In this document: positions 48,318 to 57,690 of the stretch, piece after piece
Numbering within the stretch: the stretch's first letter is position 1
Layout: every line of letters begins with the position of its first letter
Assembly: GCF_016904885.1 (NCBI RefSeq)
Contig: NZ_JADWYI010000001.1
Coordinates: 2,542,001-2,606,000 of the forward strand
Direction of reading: 5' to 3'
Origin: Archangium primigenium
Lineage (GTDB): Bacteria; Myxococcota; Myxococcia; Myxococcales; Myxococcaceae
Length of the DNA stretch: 64,000 bases
The notes under the pieces: generated by a model
What the model saw: only the letters and a program-made list of their open reading frames with translations
Told to the model about the DNA's origin: nothing
The model's database searches: none
Program-made: the position numbers and the translations under genes

Positions 48318-48733
48318 GACTCTCCCTCGGGCGCCCTGGATACGCGGAATCCCGCGTTAGCAGAGGGCCTGAAAATGAACCTGGGGGGCTACTGGGCCAT
48401 TCCAATTCCCACCCGTCATGGGTCCCCAGCACGGCAGCAGCGTTCGACCGCCCTTTTCGGGACCCCGCCGCGGGGTGGGACCGCGTGGCCAGCTCGTGTC
48501 GGGAGGGCGCGTCGCCGGTGCGGCGCGCTCCACCTTCCACGGGGTGAAAAGGCTCTTCTCAGTATAAACGAGCGCCTCGCGCGCAGCAGGGCCGCGCCCA
48601 CCGGCCGGTCATCAGTGAACGGCTGGACGAAGGGATGAATGGAAATTGAACGGTCGGCTGTGGGGCCGGGTCTTCGCCTGCTCTACATGTCGGTCGCGGG
48701 CGCTGTCGGCTGTCGGACAGCGCGGGGGCGTGC
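48318..48733. other. Intergenic region upstream of prkA
   Basis: This 416-base gap has no supported gene. On the minus strand a near-perfect -10 (TATACT, plus-strand bases 48561-48566) lies about 245 bases upstream of prkA. The -35 17 bases before it is poor (CTGCTG), so this is only a candidate prkA promoter. A hairpin (48700-48723) lies just after the histidine kinase stop. Confidence 0.4.
48700..48723 (-). terminator. Possible terminator hairpin after the hybrid kinase gene
   Basis: Arms GCGCTGTC (48700-48707) and GACAGCGC (48716-48723) form a perfect eight-base-pair stem with an eight-base loop, ten bases after the kinase stop on the minus strand. No T tract follows, so any termination would be weak or Rho-dependent. 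Confidence 0.35.
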
Positions 48734-51700
48734 CTAGTTGCGCGGCGGCAGGGCGACGAGGGTGGTGAGCACGGAGAGCAATTCCTCGGGCGCGATGGGC
48801 TTGGGCACGTGCATGTCGAAGCCCGCGTCGAGCGCGCGGGTGCGATCCTCCACCCGCGCGTAGGCGGTGAGCGCCACGGCGGTGACGTGGCCGCCCTCGG
48901 CGGGGGGCCGCGCGCGCACCCGGGCGATGAGCGCGTAGCCGTCCTCGCCCGGCATGCCGATGTCCGACAGGAGCAGGTCGGGCCGCGCCGTGTCGAACAG
49001 CGCGAGGGCCTCGGCCACGGAGGCGGCGGTGGTGACGTGCGCGCCGTGATCCTCGAGCAGCAGCTTGAGCATCTCCCGGCTGTCCTCCTCGTCATCCACC
49101 ACGAGCAGGCGCCGGCCCTCGAGCACGGCGGGCGGGCGCGAGGGCACGAGGTCGGCCTGTGTCGCGCCGGGGGCGCGCGCCTGCGCGAGCGGCAGCCGCA
49201 CGGTGAACCGGGCGCCGGGCGCGGGCGTGTTGTTCGAGGCGTGCACCGAGCCGCCGTGCAGCTCCACGAGGTGGCGCACGATGGCGAGCCCCAGCCCCAG
49301 GCCGCCGTGCTGGCGCGTGGTGCCGCCGTCGAGCTGGCGGAAGCGCTCGAAGAGGTGGGGCAGGAAGGCCTCGGGAATGCCGGGCCCCTCGTCCTGGACC
49401 GTCAGCTCCACGGCCGCGTCCTCGGCGCGCAGCCGCACCTGGACGGCGCCGCCGCCGGGCGAGAACTTCACCGCGTTGGCCACGAGGTTCCACACCACCT
49501 GTTGCAGGCGGCTCGCGTCGCCCATCACCCGCGCCTCCCGGGCGCCGAGGTCGGCGTGCAGGCGCATGCCCTTGGCCTCCGCGGCCGGACGCACCGACTC
49601 CATGGCGCCGAGGATGACGCCCTCCAGGGGGACGACCTGGGTGTCCAGCCGCAGCTTGCCGGAGACGATGCGGCTGACGTCCAGCAAGTCCTCCACGAGC
49701 TGGGCCTGGGCGTGGGCGTTGCGGTCCACGGTCTCCAGCGCGCGCGCCTGCTTGGCGGGCGGCAGCCGGCCGTCGCGCAAGAGCTTGAGCCAGCCGATCA
49801 TCGCGGTGAGGGGCGTGCGCAATTCGTGGCTCACGGTGGCCAGGAATTCGTCCTTGAGGCGGTTGGCGTCCTCGGCGCGCGCGCGCTCCTCCCGGGCGAG
49901 CGAGTAGAGCAGGGCGTTGTCGAGCGCCAGGGCGGCGCGGTGGGTCACCTGCTCGAAGCGCAGCACGTCCTCGCGCCCGTAGCGGCGGCCCGAGGCGGCC
50001 GTGGTGAAGAAGGTGAGCACGCCGAGCGTGCGGCCCCGGGCGCGCAGGGGCACGGACACGAGCGACAGCAGCCGCAGGTCGAGCGCGGTGCGCAGGTGCG
50101 CTTCGCTCCGGGTGATGCGCTCGAGGAGCGCGCCCGTCACCTCGGGCACGAAGACGGTCTGGTCCAGGCGGGCGGCGCGCACGGGAGGGTGCTCGTTCTT
50201 GTCCTCGGGGGGATGGTGGCGCAGCACGTCGGCGGCCGGCGCCAGGGCGGGGTCCGCGTGCGCCACGAGCGCCCGCTGCATGTGGCCCGCCTCGTCCACC
50301 CGGTCCACCACGCACCAGTCCGCGAGCGACGGCACCGTGAGACGCACCACCTGCTCCAGGGTGGCCTGGGGCTCGAGCGAGCTCGTCAGGGCCTCGCTCA
50401 CCTCGGAGATGAAGCGCAGGGCGTCGATGCCGCGCTTCTGGTCATCGATGTCCGTGCAGGCGCAGAAGCCGTGGGTGATGGCGCCCGTGGCATCGCGCAG
50501 CGCCAGGCCCTGGGCGAGGAACCAGCGGAAGGTGTCCTCGCCGGCCCGGCGCAGGCGGAACTCCATGCGGAAGGGCTGGCCGGCGGACAGGGCCAGGCGC
50601 ATGGCCTCGTGCGTGGCCGCCACGTCGTCCGGGTGCAGCGCCTGGAGCCAGCCCTGGCCCAGGGCCCGCTCGGGCGTCTGCCCCGTGTACTCGTACCAGC
50701 GTGGGTTGAAGTACTCGGCGGTGCCGTCCGGCCGGGTCATCCAGATGAGCTGGGGCAGCATCTCCGTGAGCAGCCGGAAGCGCTCCTCGGACTCGCGCTG
50801 GGACTGCTCGGCGCGCTTGCGCGAGGTGATGTCCAGCACCACGCCCGCCAGCCGCGTGGGCTGTCCCGCGTCGTCGAGCAGGACCCGGCCCCGGTTCTCG
50901 TGCCAGCGCACGCCGCCCTCCGCGCGCAGGATGCGGTACTCCAGCCGGAACTCGGTGCTGGCGCCCAGCGAGCGCGAGAGCCGCTCCGCCATGCGGGGGC
51001 GATCCTCGGGGTGCAGGAGCGTGAGGAAGGCCTCGAGCGTGGTGGGAAAGGCGTGGTGCGCCATGCCGGACATCACCTCGATGTGGGACGACCACGTCAG
51101 GCGCCGGGTGCGCAGGTCCGCCTCCCAGGCGCCCACCTCCGAGGCCTTCAAGGTCCGGCGCAGGTGGGCCTCGTTCTCGCGCAGCGCGAGCTCGGCGCGT
51201 TGGCGATGGGCCAGGGCCTCCTCGGCGCTCCGGCGCGCGCGCGCCTGCTCCGTCACGTCCGCGGCGAAGATCAGCACCGCCTCCACCTGGCCGCTCGCGT
51301 CGAGGATGGGCTCGAGCGTGTAGTCGATGAAGAACTCCTGCCCGGTGCCGGGCACGGCGGGGTCGGCGACCCAGTGACGGTCGGTGCCCGAGCGGCCCCG
51401 GCCGCTCTGGATGACCTCGTCCAGCAGTTCCCGGCCGTGCGCGGGCATGCGCGCGTCCGGGTCTCCGCCGCCCAGCAGCTTGACGAGCATGGGGTTGGCG
51501 AACTCCAGCCGGCGCTCCCGGGCCTGGTAGACGCCCACCCCGGCGGGCACCTGGGTGAGCACGTGGAGGTAGCGCTGGCGCTGGCGCTCGCCCTCGACCG
51601 CGAGCAGCAGGCGCTGTCGCTCGTCGCGCTGGCGCTCGTCGGCGAGCCGCTCGCGCTCGCGTGTCCGGGTGTCGCGCAGGACGGTCACCCAGGACAGGCC

Positions 51701-52342
51701 GATGAAGGCCATGACGAAGCCGCTGCCCAGGAGCACGGTGAGCCGCGAGTGCCACGAGGTGCGCTCCAGCCGCGTGTTGCGCGTGTCCAGCCGCCGTTGC
51801 TCCTCGGCGTCCATGCGCTCCTCCAGCTCGCGCAGCTCGGTCATCAGCCGCTGGCCATCGCCCGTGCGCAGGGAGGCGAGCGCCACGTCGGGCTGTCCGG
51901 AGCGGGTGAGGGTGAGGTTGCGCTCGAGCTGCGCGAGCTCCCGGTGCACGAGCGTCTCCAGGCGGTCGAGCCGCTCGCGCTGGAGCGGGTCCTCCGGGGC
52001 GAGCGCCCTCAGCCGCGCGAGCGAGCCGGTGATGTGCCGCCGTGACTCCTCCAGGGGGGGCGCGTCGGGGGCCTCGCGCATGAACAGCAGCCCGCGCTGC
52101 TGGGTCTCCGCCTCCTTCACCAGGTAGAGCAGGTGGTCCGCTTCGTTGAGGAAGTCGAGGGACCGGGCCAGCTCGCGCGACGTGTCGACGAGGCGCTGGG
52201 TGGCGTCCAGGAAGAGCAGGGCGATGACCCCCACGGCCAGCATCGCCACGGCGTGTCCCAGGAGCACTGGCCGCGCGGAGCGCGCGCGGAGCGGGGATTC
52301 ATCGGCGGGGGACGCTCCAGGAGCGGGGGGGCGGGGGTCCAT
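48734..52342 (-). CDS. Hybrid sensor histidine kinase (CHASE3-PAS-PAS-GAF-HK-REC)
   Basis: 1202 residues. Two membrane helices (about 27-45 and 205-225) flank a CHASE3-type sensor domain with VKEAETQQRGLL. Then come about three PAS domains (about 255-660), a GAF domain (about 690-810), a HisKA domain with the phospho-acceptor H839 in VSHELRTPL, an HATPase with N and G boxes (NLVANAVKF, DEGPGIP, GLGLGLAIV), and a receiver domain with D1127 (SDIGMPG). All catalytic residues are present. It passes phosphate within one protein, so a separate Hpt or regulator may receive it. The nearest Hpt-like gene (14.6 kb) is far away. Its input signal is unknown. Confidence 0.94.
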   Translation of the reverse strand: MDPRPPAPGASPADESPLRARSARPVLLGHAVAMLAVGVIALLFLDATQRLVDTSRELARSLDFLNEADHLLYLVKEAETQQRGLLFMREAPDAPPLEESRRHITGSLARLRALAPEDPLQRERLDRLETLVHRELAQLERNLTLTRSGQPDVALASLRTGDGQRLMTELRELEERMDAEEQRRLDTRNTRLERTSWHSRLTVLLGSGFVMAFIGLSWVTVLRDTRTRERERLADERQRDERQRLLLAVEGERQRQRYLHVLTQVPAGVGVYQARERRLEFANPMLVKLLGGGDPDARMPAHGRELLDEVIQSGRGRSGTDRHWVADPAVPGTGQEFFIDYTLEPILDASGQVEAVLIFAADVTEQARARRSAEEALAHRQRAELALRENEAHLRRTLKASEVGAWEADLRTRRLTWSSHIEVMSGMAHHAFPTTLEAFLTLLHPEDRPRMAERLSRSLGASTEFRLEYRILRAEGGVRWHENRGRVLLDDAGQPTRLAGVVLDITSRKRAEQSQRESEERFRLLTEMLPQLIWMTRPDGTAEYFNPRWYEYTGQTPERALGQGWLQALHPDDVAATHEAMRLALSAGQPFRMEFRLRRAGEDTFRWFLAQGLALRDATGAITHGFCACTDIDDQKRGIDALRFISEVSEALTSSLEPQATLEQVVRLTVPSLADWCVVDRVDEAGHMQRALVAHADPALAPAADVLRHHPPEDKNEHPPVRAARLDQTVFVPEVTGALLERITRSEAHLRTALDLRLLSLVSVPLRARGRTLGVLTFFTTAASGRRYGREDVLRFEQVTHRAALALDNALLYSLAREERARAEDANRLKDEFLATVSHELRTPLTAMIGWLKLLRDGRLPPAKQARALETVDRNAHAQAQLVEDLLDVSRIVSGKLRLDTQVVPLEGVILGAMESVRPAAEAKGMRLHADLGAREARVMGDASRLQQVVWNLVANAVKFSPGGGAVQVRLRAEDAAVELTVQDEGPGIPEAFLPHLFERFRQLDGGTTRQHGGLGLGLAIVRHLVELHGGSVHASNNTPAPGARFTVRLPLAQARAPGATQADLVPSRPPAVLEGRRLLVVDDEEDSREMLKLLLEDHGAHVTTAASVAEALALFDTARPDLLLSDIGMPGEDGYALIARVRARPPAEGGHVTAVALTAYARVEDRTRALDAGFDMHVPKPIAPEELLSVLTTLVALPPRN

Positions 52343-52448
52343 GGCGTGCGTTCCGGGCGTAACACAACGCCCCGCCGAAAAACGGGGAGGGGCCCGCCGG
52401 TGCGCACCAGGGAACAGAGCGGCCGTGTTCCCGGGCGGCGCGTGGGGG

Positions 52449-53342
52449 CTACTCGGACAACGCGCGCTGGTCGGCGAGCTGTCGGGTGCACGCGTTCTTC
52501 ATGTCCACGTAGTACCCCTTGGTGGACAGGGAGATGGCCTGGGTGTAGCGCTCCAGGGCCTCGGGGTAGCGGCCCGTGGCGTCGAGCAGCACGCCCAGGT
52601 TGTAGAGGGCGGGGGCGTTGTCCGGGTGGGCGCGCACGTAGGCCTCCATCTGGGTGACGGCGCCGGGCATGTCCCCCGTGCGCGCCGCCTGGAGGATGGG
52701 CTGCTGGGCCCGGTCCTCGTCATCCATGCGCAAGGAGCGCGTCTCGTAGTGGGGCGTGATGTGCGCGAGGATGTGGCGCACCACCTCGCGGCCCGCGTTG
52801 TCCAGGGCCTCGTTCGCGTCCAGGCCCCGTCCGCTCGCCGTGTACTCCTGCTCGGCGAGCAGGGTGTCCCCCGAGGCGGTGAAGGCCGTGAGCGTCACCA
52901 GGGCGCGGCCCTCGTAGAAGGACACGGGCCGCTCGTCCGTGCCGCCCTTGCTCGCGCGCGGCTTGGGGCGCTCCGTCTTGCGCGCCGCGCTCCACTCGTG
53001 CACGTCCAGGCGCAGGCCCACCTCGCCGGGGGCGCCGAGCGGCGCGGGGCCCGGCGCGAGCAGGCGCACCGAGTCGCCGGCCACCTTCACCACGCGCCCC
53101 TCGTGGGTCCGGTCCGCCACCTGGAAGTGGCCCTGCGCCCGCGCCTGGTGGCTCAACTCCTGGAGGAGGAAGTCCCGGGCTCCGGGGCGGCCCTCCGTCT
53201 GGACCACCGTCAACAGGCGCGAGGCGCCCAGGTTGACCGGCGCGGGCTTGAGGACGTGGATGGTCAACTGCGGTGCACAGCTGGTGGCCAGCGTGGTGGC
53301 GAAGGCCAGCACGACGTGGCGCTTGGCGCGCAGGGACAGCAT
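52449..53342 (-). CDS. TPR-containing lipoprotein
   Basis: 297 residues from the ATG at 53342, with a GGGGGAA ribosome-binding site. The N-terminus looks like a lipoprotein signal (AFATTLATSCAPQ; Cys22), although the spacing is short. The middle is a beta-rich domain typical of DUF6340-like assembly lipoproteins. The C-terminal 90 residues form two or three TPRs (NAPALYNLGVLLDATGRYPEALE). Probably periplasmic or outer-membrane scaffold. It is upstream of the hybrid kinase on the same strand (106-base gap) and divergent from the GT39-like gene. Confidence 0.78.
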   Translation of the reverse strand: MLSLRAKRHVVLAFATTLATSCAPQLTIHVLKPAPVNLGASRLLTVVQTEGRPGARDFLLQELSHQARAQGHFQVADRTHEGRVVKVAGDSVRLLAPGPAPLGAPGEVGLRLDVHEWSAARKTERPKPRASKGGTDERPVSFYEGRALVTLTAFTASGDTLLAEQEYTASGRGLDANEALDNAGREVVRHILAHITPHYETRSLRMDDEDRAQQPILQAARTGDMPGAVTQMEAYVRAHPDNAPALYNLGVLLDATGRYPEALERYTQAISLSTKGYYVDMKNACTRQLADQRALSE

Positions 53343-53502
53343 GTGGATGGTTCCCCCCGGGTGAGACGGCCCTGGAACAGGGCGGCGCGATTTTAACACG
53401 GAGGCTTGACAGGAGGGGGGAGAGGAGGGCGAGGGCTCGCGGGACTGTCCTGCGGGACGCGCTCTTGGCTTTGGGCCGCGCCTGCGTATTCTCCGCCGCC
53501 CA

Positions 53503-55101
53503 ATGTCGTCCGCCTCGCCCGCCCCCGCTCCGTCCTCGGTTGAACCGAGCCCTCCCTCCGCCCTCTCCGCCGTGCGTGAACTGGCGCCGGAGCCCGACAC
53601 CCGGCTGTTGATGGCCCTGCTGCTCGCCGCGGCGCTGCTGCCCCGGCTGCTGCTCATGCCCGTCAACGAGAACTACTACGGTGACGCGGTGGCGCGCACG
53701 GAGCTCGCCGAGCGCTGGGCGCGGGCGCCGCACCTCATCACCTCCTATGCGGACGGGGCCTTCCAGTTCGGCCCGCTGCACCTGTACCTGGTGGGGGTCG
53801 CGCTCAAGGTGGTGCCGGACCGGGCGTTGGCGGGGCGGCTGGTGAGCCTGGTGTTCGGCGTGCTGGCGGTGGTGCCGCTCTTCGCGCTCACCCGGCGGCT
53901 GTTCGGCTGGCGCGCGGGGGTGGTGGCCGGGCTGGGCCTCGGCGTCTGGGGCATGCACCTGCAGATGTCCACCACCGCCGCGAGCGAGTCCCTGTCGCTC
54001 TTCCTCATGCTGTGGGTGTTCGCGCTGCTGGCCGAGGGCCTGGACGACAACCGCATGGGGCCGCTCTTCAAGGCGGCGCTGGTGCTCAACCTGGCGTGCG
54101 CCACGCGCTACGACGCCTGGCTCTACATGCCCCTGTTGTGCGTGCTGCTCCTGCTCTGGGGCCCGGACCGGCTCGCCGGGCTCACGCGCGCGGTGGGCTT
54201 TGGCTTCATGTGCCTGCCCTTCCCGCTCTTGTGGATGCAGGGCAACGAGATGGCCCATGGCGACCCCTTCTACCCCGTGCGCATCGTGGAGCAGTTCCAC
54301 GCGCAGTGGGTGAAGGACGGCATCGCCTGGCTGGGCACGCCGCTCTTCCGGCTGCAGAGCCTGGGCTTCTGGCCGGGCATGGCGCTGCTCACCCTGTCGC
54401 CCGGCGTGGCGCTGCTGGGCATGGTGGGCATGTGGCGCACGTGGCGCACGCGGCCCGACGTGCGCTGGCTGACGCTCGCGGCGCTGGTGCCCACCGCCTA
54501 CTTCACCTTCCGGGGCGCGGTGCTCCTGGACTTCCAGCCGCTCGGGCGCTTCACGGTCACCCAGCTGGCGGTCCTGCTGCCCTTCGTGGTCCCCGGCTTC
54601 GAGGCCTGCACGGGCGCGTGGGGCCCGGGGGCGCGCAAGGCCCTGGCGGTCGTGTGCGGCGTGCTGGCGGTGGCCGTGCCGGTGGGCATGGGGCTGTACA
54701 CCTTCCGCGCGGACGGGGGCCGCCGGGACACGATGCGTCCGGTGAGCCCCACCTCCACCAACCCCGTGCCGCTCATGCAGGTGGCGCGCTTCCTCAAGGA
54801 GGAGGTCGCCGCGCACGGCGGCGCCGCGGTGGTGGACGACGACCCGCGCTACATGGACCTGCAATTGGCCTTCTTCTCCGGGCTGCCCGACGAGCGACTC
54901 GCCCGCGTGCGCTGGGAGACGTTCCGCAAGCACCTGCGCGAGGCCCAGCCGGAATATCTCGTGCGCTTCGACGAGGGATCGTTGGTGAAGGACAGCGGCG
55001 TGACCCTGGAGGGCAAGACGCTCGTGCTCGACGGCGTGGAGTATGGAGAACTCGACGGCTTCGCTCCGCCGCTGCACGTGTACCGTCGCCATTCGCGGTA
55101 G
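53503..55101 (+). CDS. GT39/ArnT-like membrane glycosyltransferase
   Basis: 532 residues with about ten membrane helices. The first extracytoplasmic loop (NENYYGDAVARTELA) carries the conserved acidic residue expected for the PMT/ArnT-type GT-C fold, and GPLHLYLVGV follows. These enzymes transfer sugars from polyprenyl-phosphate donors to proteins or lipids on the periplasmic face. A 35-residue Pro/Ser-rich N-terminal tail precedes the first helix. The acceptor is unknown; no other glycosylation genes are adjacent. It is followed by the soluble histidine kinase, 104 bases downstream. Confidence 0.82.
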   Translation: MSSASPAPAPSSVEPSPPSALSAVRELAPEPDTRLLMALLLAAALLPRLLLMPVNENYYGDAVARTELAERWARAPHLITSYADGAFQFGPLHLYLVGVALKVVPDRALAGRLVSLVFGVLAVVPLFALTRRLFGWRAGVVAGLGLGVWGMHLQMSTTAASESLSLFLMLWVFALLAEGLDDNRMGPLFKAALVLNLACATRYDAWLYMPLLCVLLLLWGPDRLAGLTRAVGFGFMCLPFPLLWMQGNEMAHGDPFYPVRIVEQFHAQWVKDGIAWLGTPLFRLQSLGFWPGMALLTLSPGVALLGMVGMWRTWRTRPDVRWLTLAALVPTAYFTFRGAVLLDFQPLGRFTVTQLAVLLPFVVPGFEACTGAWGPGARKALAVVCGVLAVAVPVGMGLYTFRADGGRRDTMRPVSPTSTNPVPLMQVARFLKEEVAAHGGAAVVDDDPRYMDLQLAFFSGLPDERLARVRWETFRKHLREAQPEYLVRFDEGSLVKDSGVTLEGKTLVLDGVEYGELDGFAPPLHVYRRHSR

Positions 55102-55205
55102 AGTGGGCGGGCGCATGGCTTGTCGGGGGGGCACCGGGCGGGGGGGCGAGGCTCCTTGGGCAGGCCGTTGGAAGCGGCGTCTGACCGACGTTCCCCCATT
55201 CGACC

Positions 55206-57671
55206 ATGGTCCATCACACCGCCCTTGGGGTTGAAGCCGAGCACTTCCGTCTGGGCACGTTCATTCGTGCCCACCGCACGCGCATCCTGGAGGATTGGGA
55301 GGAGTCCGTGCGGGGGCTGCCCTACACCCAGGGGCTCTCGCGACCCCGCCTGCTGGACCACCTGCCGGACCTCCTGGAGCGGGTCGCCAACGTGGTGGAC
55401 ACCGTGCACACGGGTGGCCATGGCTCGCTCGACCGGATGCCCGAGGTGCATGCGCTCGAGCGCTTGGACTCCGGCTATGACCTGGACGCGGTGGCCGAGG
55501 AATACGCGCTGCTGCGCGCGTGCATCCTCCAGCGCTACGGCGAGTACGTGGAGGCCCGGGGGGACTCGTCCATGGCGGTGGCCATGCGCGAGGTGGTGTC
55601 CTTCAACCGCACCTTCGACGAGGCGGTGTCCGCGGCGGTGACGCGCTACACCCGGGCGCGCGAGCGCACGCTGGTGGCGTTGGATCGCATCTCCGAGGCG
55701 GCGCTCGGCACGGAGGAGCTGGACGCGTTCCTGCCCCGGCTGCTGCGCGTCATGTTGGAGACGACCGAGGCGGTGGACTCCGTCACGCTGCTCCTGCGCG
55801 AGGGGGAGTGGCTGCGGGTGCGGGCCTCGGTGGGCCTGGGGGACGGCGCGCTGCCGCCCTTTCGCGAGCGGGTGGGGGAGGGCTTCAGCGGCGTCATCGC
55901 GGCGGAGCAGCGCCCCTTCGAGCTGCGCGCGGCGGCGACGGATCCCCGCGTGCGCGACGAGGCGGTCCGGGCGCGCGGCACGCGGGCCCTCTATGGGGTG
56001 CCGCTGATGTACGGCGGCGAGGTCATCGGCGTCGCGCACATGGGCAGCCGCACCGCGCTGGAGTTCTCCCAGGAGGACAAGCTGCTCTTCCGGGCCATGG
56101 TGAGCCGGGCCACCATGCTCATCATCCAGGCGTGGCTCGCGGCGCGCGAGCACGCGGCGCGCGCGGAGGCCGAGGAGCGCAAGCAGCAGCTGCAGCTCAT
56201 CATCCAGCAGAGCAGTGACGCCATCATCATGGCGGACGCGCAGGGCGTGATGCGCGTGTTCAACACCGCGGCCGAGCAACTGCACGGCTTCGGGCTCAAG
56301 GAAGTGCCGTCCACGGAGTGGAGCGACACCTATGGGTTGCTCACCCTGGACGAGCAGCCCATGAAGCTCGAGGACGTGTGCCTCTACCGGGCCCTGCGCA
56401 ACGAGGTGGTGACGGAGGACCGGTGGAAGGTGCGGCGGTTGGATGGCTCGGTGCGCACCTTGAGCGGGACGGCGGCGCCCCTGTGGCGGCCGGATGGCTC
56501 GCTGGCGGGCGCCGTGCTCAACGCCCGGGACGAGACCGAGCGGCTCGACCGGGAGCGCGAGCAGACCGAGACGCTCGCCTTGCTCGACTCGCTGCTGGCC
56601 ACGGCGCCGGTGGGGCTGGCCTTCCTGGATCCCGCGCTGCGCTGCGTGCGCATCAACGAGGCGCTCGCGGAGATCAACGGCCTGTCCCTGGAGCAGCACC
56701 GGGGCAAGACGGTGGACGCGCTGTTCGGCGCCCGGGCCGAGGACCTGGAGCCCCTCTTGCGCCGCGTGCTGGAGACGGGCGAGGTGCACAAGGGCCATGA
56801 GTTCTCCGGCGCCACGGCGCGCGAGCCCGGCGTGTCCCGGCACTGGGTGGGGGACTACTTCCCGGTGCGCGCGCCGGACGGGCGGATGCTCGGCGTGGGC
56901 TGCGTCGTGGTGGATGTCACCGAGCGCACGCGGCAGGAGGAGCACATGCGCCAGACGGCCGAGTTCCGCGAGCGCTTCCTCGGCGTCGTCTCCCACGACC
57001 TGCGCAACCCCCTCAACGCCATCCTCCTGTCCGCCAACGGCCTCTTGCGCGCGGACGGACTGCCCCCCACGCACACGCGGCTGGCGCGCCGCATCGTCAC
57101 CAGCGCCGAGCGCATGGGGCGCATGATCGGCGAGCTGCTGGACTTCACCCGGGGTCGGCTCGGCGGTGGCATCCCCATCCAGCCGCGCGCCTGCAACCTG
57201 CGCGTGTTGTGTCAGCAGGTCCTGGAGGAACTGGAGAGCAGCCATCCCGGACGGGAGCTGCGGCTCGCGGCGGAGGGCCAGTTCCAGGGCGAGTGGGACC
57301 CGGACCGGCTCGCGCAGCTGCTGGGCAATCTGGGCAAGAACGCCCTCGACTACAGTCCGCCGGGCTCGCCCGTGGACTTCTCGCTCCATGACGAGGGGGG
57401 GCGCGTGCGCGTGGAGGTCCACAACGGGGGGCCGCCGATTCCCCCGGAGATGCTGTCCGGCATCTTCGAGCCCTTTCGCCGGGCGGTGCCGGGCGATGCG
57501 AATCCGAGCTCGGGCCTGGGGTTGGGCCTCTTCATCGTCGAGCGCATCGCCCAGGCCCACGGCGGGGAGATCCGCGTGCGCTCCTCGGCGGAGGCGGGCA
57601 CGACCTTCACCCTGTGCCTGCCCCGGACGCAGGACGGGGCGCCCCCGGACTCCGGCGGCGCCCCGTCCTGA
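55206..57671 (+). CDS. Soluble PAS-GAF sensor histidine kinase
   Basis: 821 residues without a membrane segment. Domain order: an RsbRD-like N-terminal domain (about 20-155, RILEDWEESVRGLPYTQG), GAF (about 165-320), PAS (about 330-450), PAS (about 455-590), HisKA with H597 (VSHDLRNPLNA) and an HATPase (NLGKNALDYSP, SGLGLGLFIVERIAQAHGGE). It is catalytically complete. The RsbRD-like front is also found in myxobacterial sensors of unknown ligand. No response regulator lies next to it. Its stop is 19 bases from the convergent PhnA-like gene. Confidence 0.93.
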   Translation: MVHHTALGVEAEHFRLGTFIRAHRTRILEDWEESVRGLPYTQGLSRPRLLDHLPDLLERVANVVDTVHTGGHGSLDRMPEVHALERLDSGYDLDAVAEEYALLRACILQRYGEYVEARGDSSMAVAMREVVSFNRTFDEAVSAAVTRYTRARERTLVALDRISEAALGTEELDAFLPRLLRVMLETTEAVDSVTLLLREGEWLRVRASVGLGDGALPPFRERVGEGFSGVIAAEQRPFELRAAATDPRVRDEAVRARGTRALYGVPLMYGGEVIGVAHMGSRTALEFSQEDKLLFRAMVSRATMLIIQAWLAAREHAARAEAEERKQQLQLIIQQSSDAIIMADAQGVMRVFNTAAEQLHGFGLKEVPSTEWSDTYGLLTLDEQPMKLEDVCLYRALRNEVVTEDRWKVRRLDGSVRTLSGTAAPLWRPDGSLAGAVLNARDETERLDREREQTETLALLDSLLATAPVGLAFLDPALRCVRINEALAEINGLSLEQHRGKTVDALFGARAEDLEPLLRRVLETGEVHKGHEFSGATAREPGVSRHWVGDYFPVRAPDGRMLGVGCVVVDVTERTRQEEHMRQTAEFRERFLGVVSHDLRNPLNAILLSANGLLRADGLPPTHTRLARRIVTSAERMGRMIGELLDFTRGRLGGGIPIQPRACNLRVLCQQVLEELESSHPGRELRLAAEGQFQGEWDPDRLAQLLGNLGKNALDYSPPGSPVDFSLHDEGGRVRVEVHNGGPPIPPEMLSGIFEPFRRAVPGDANPSSGLGLGLFIVERIAQAHGGEIRVRSSAEAGTTFTLCLPRTQDGAPPDSGGAPS

Positions 57672-57690
57672 GTGCACGTCGCGGTGAGGC

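Noticed and set aside
53380-53440. A TTGACA (53406-53411) as promoter for the GT39-like gene
   Set aside because: The region 17 bases downstream is purely G-rich with no -10-like hexamer.
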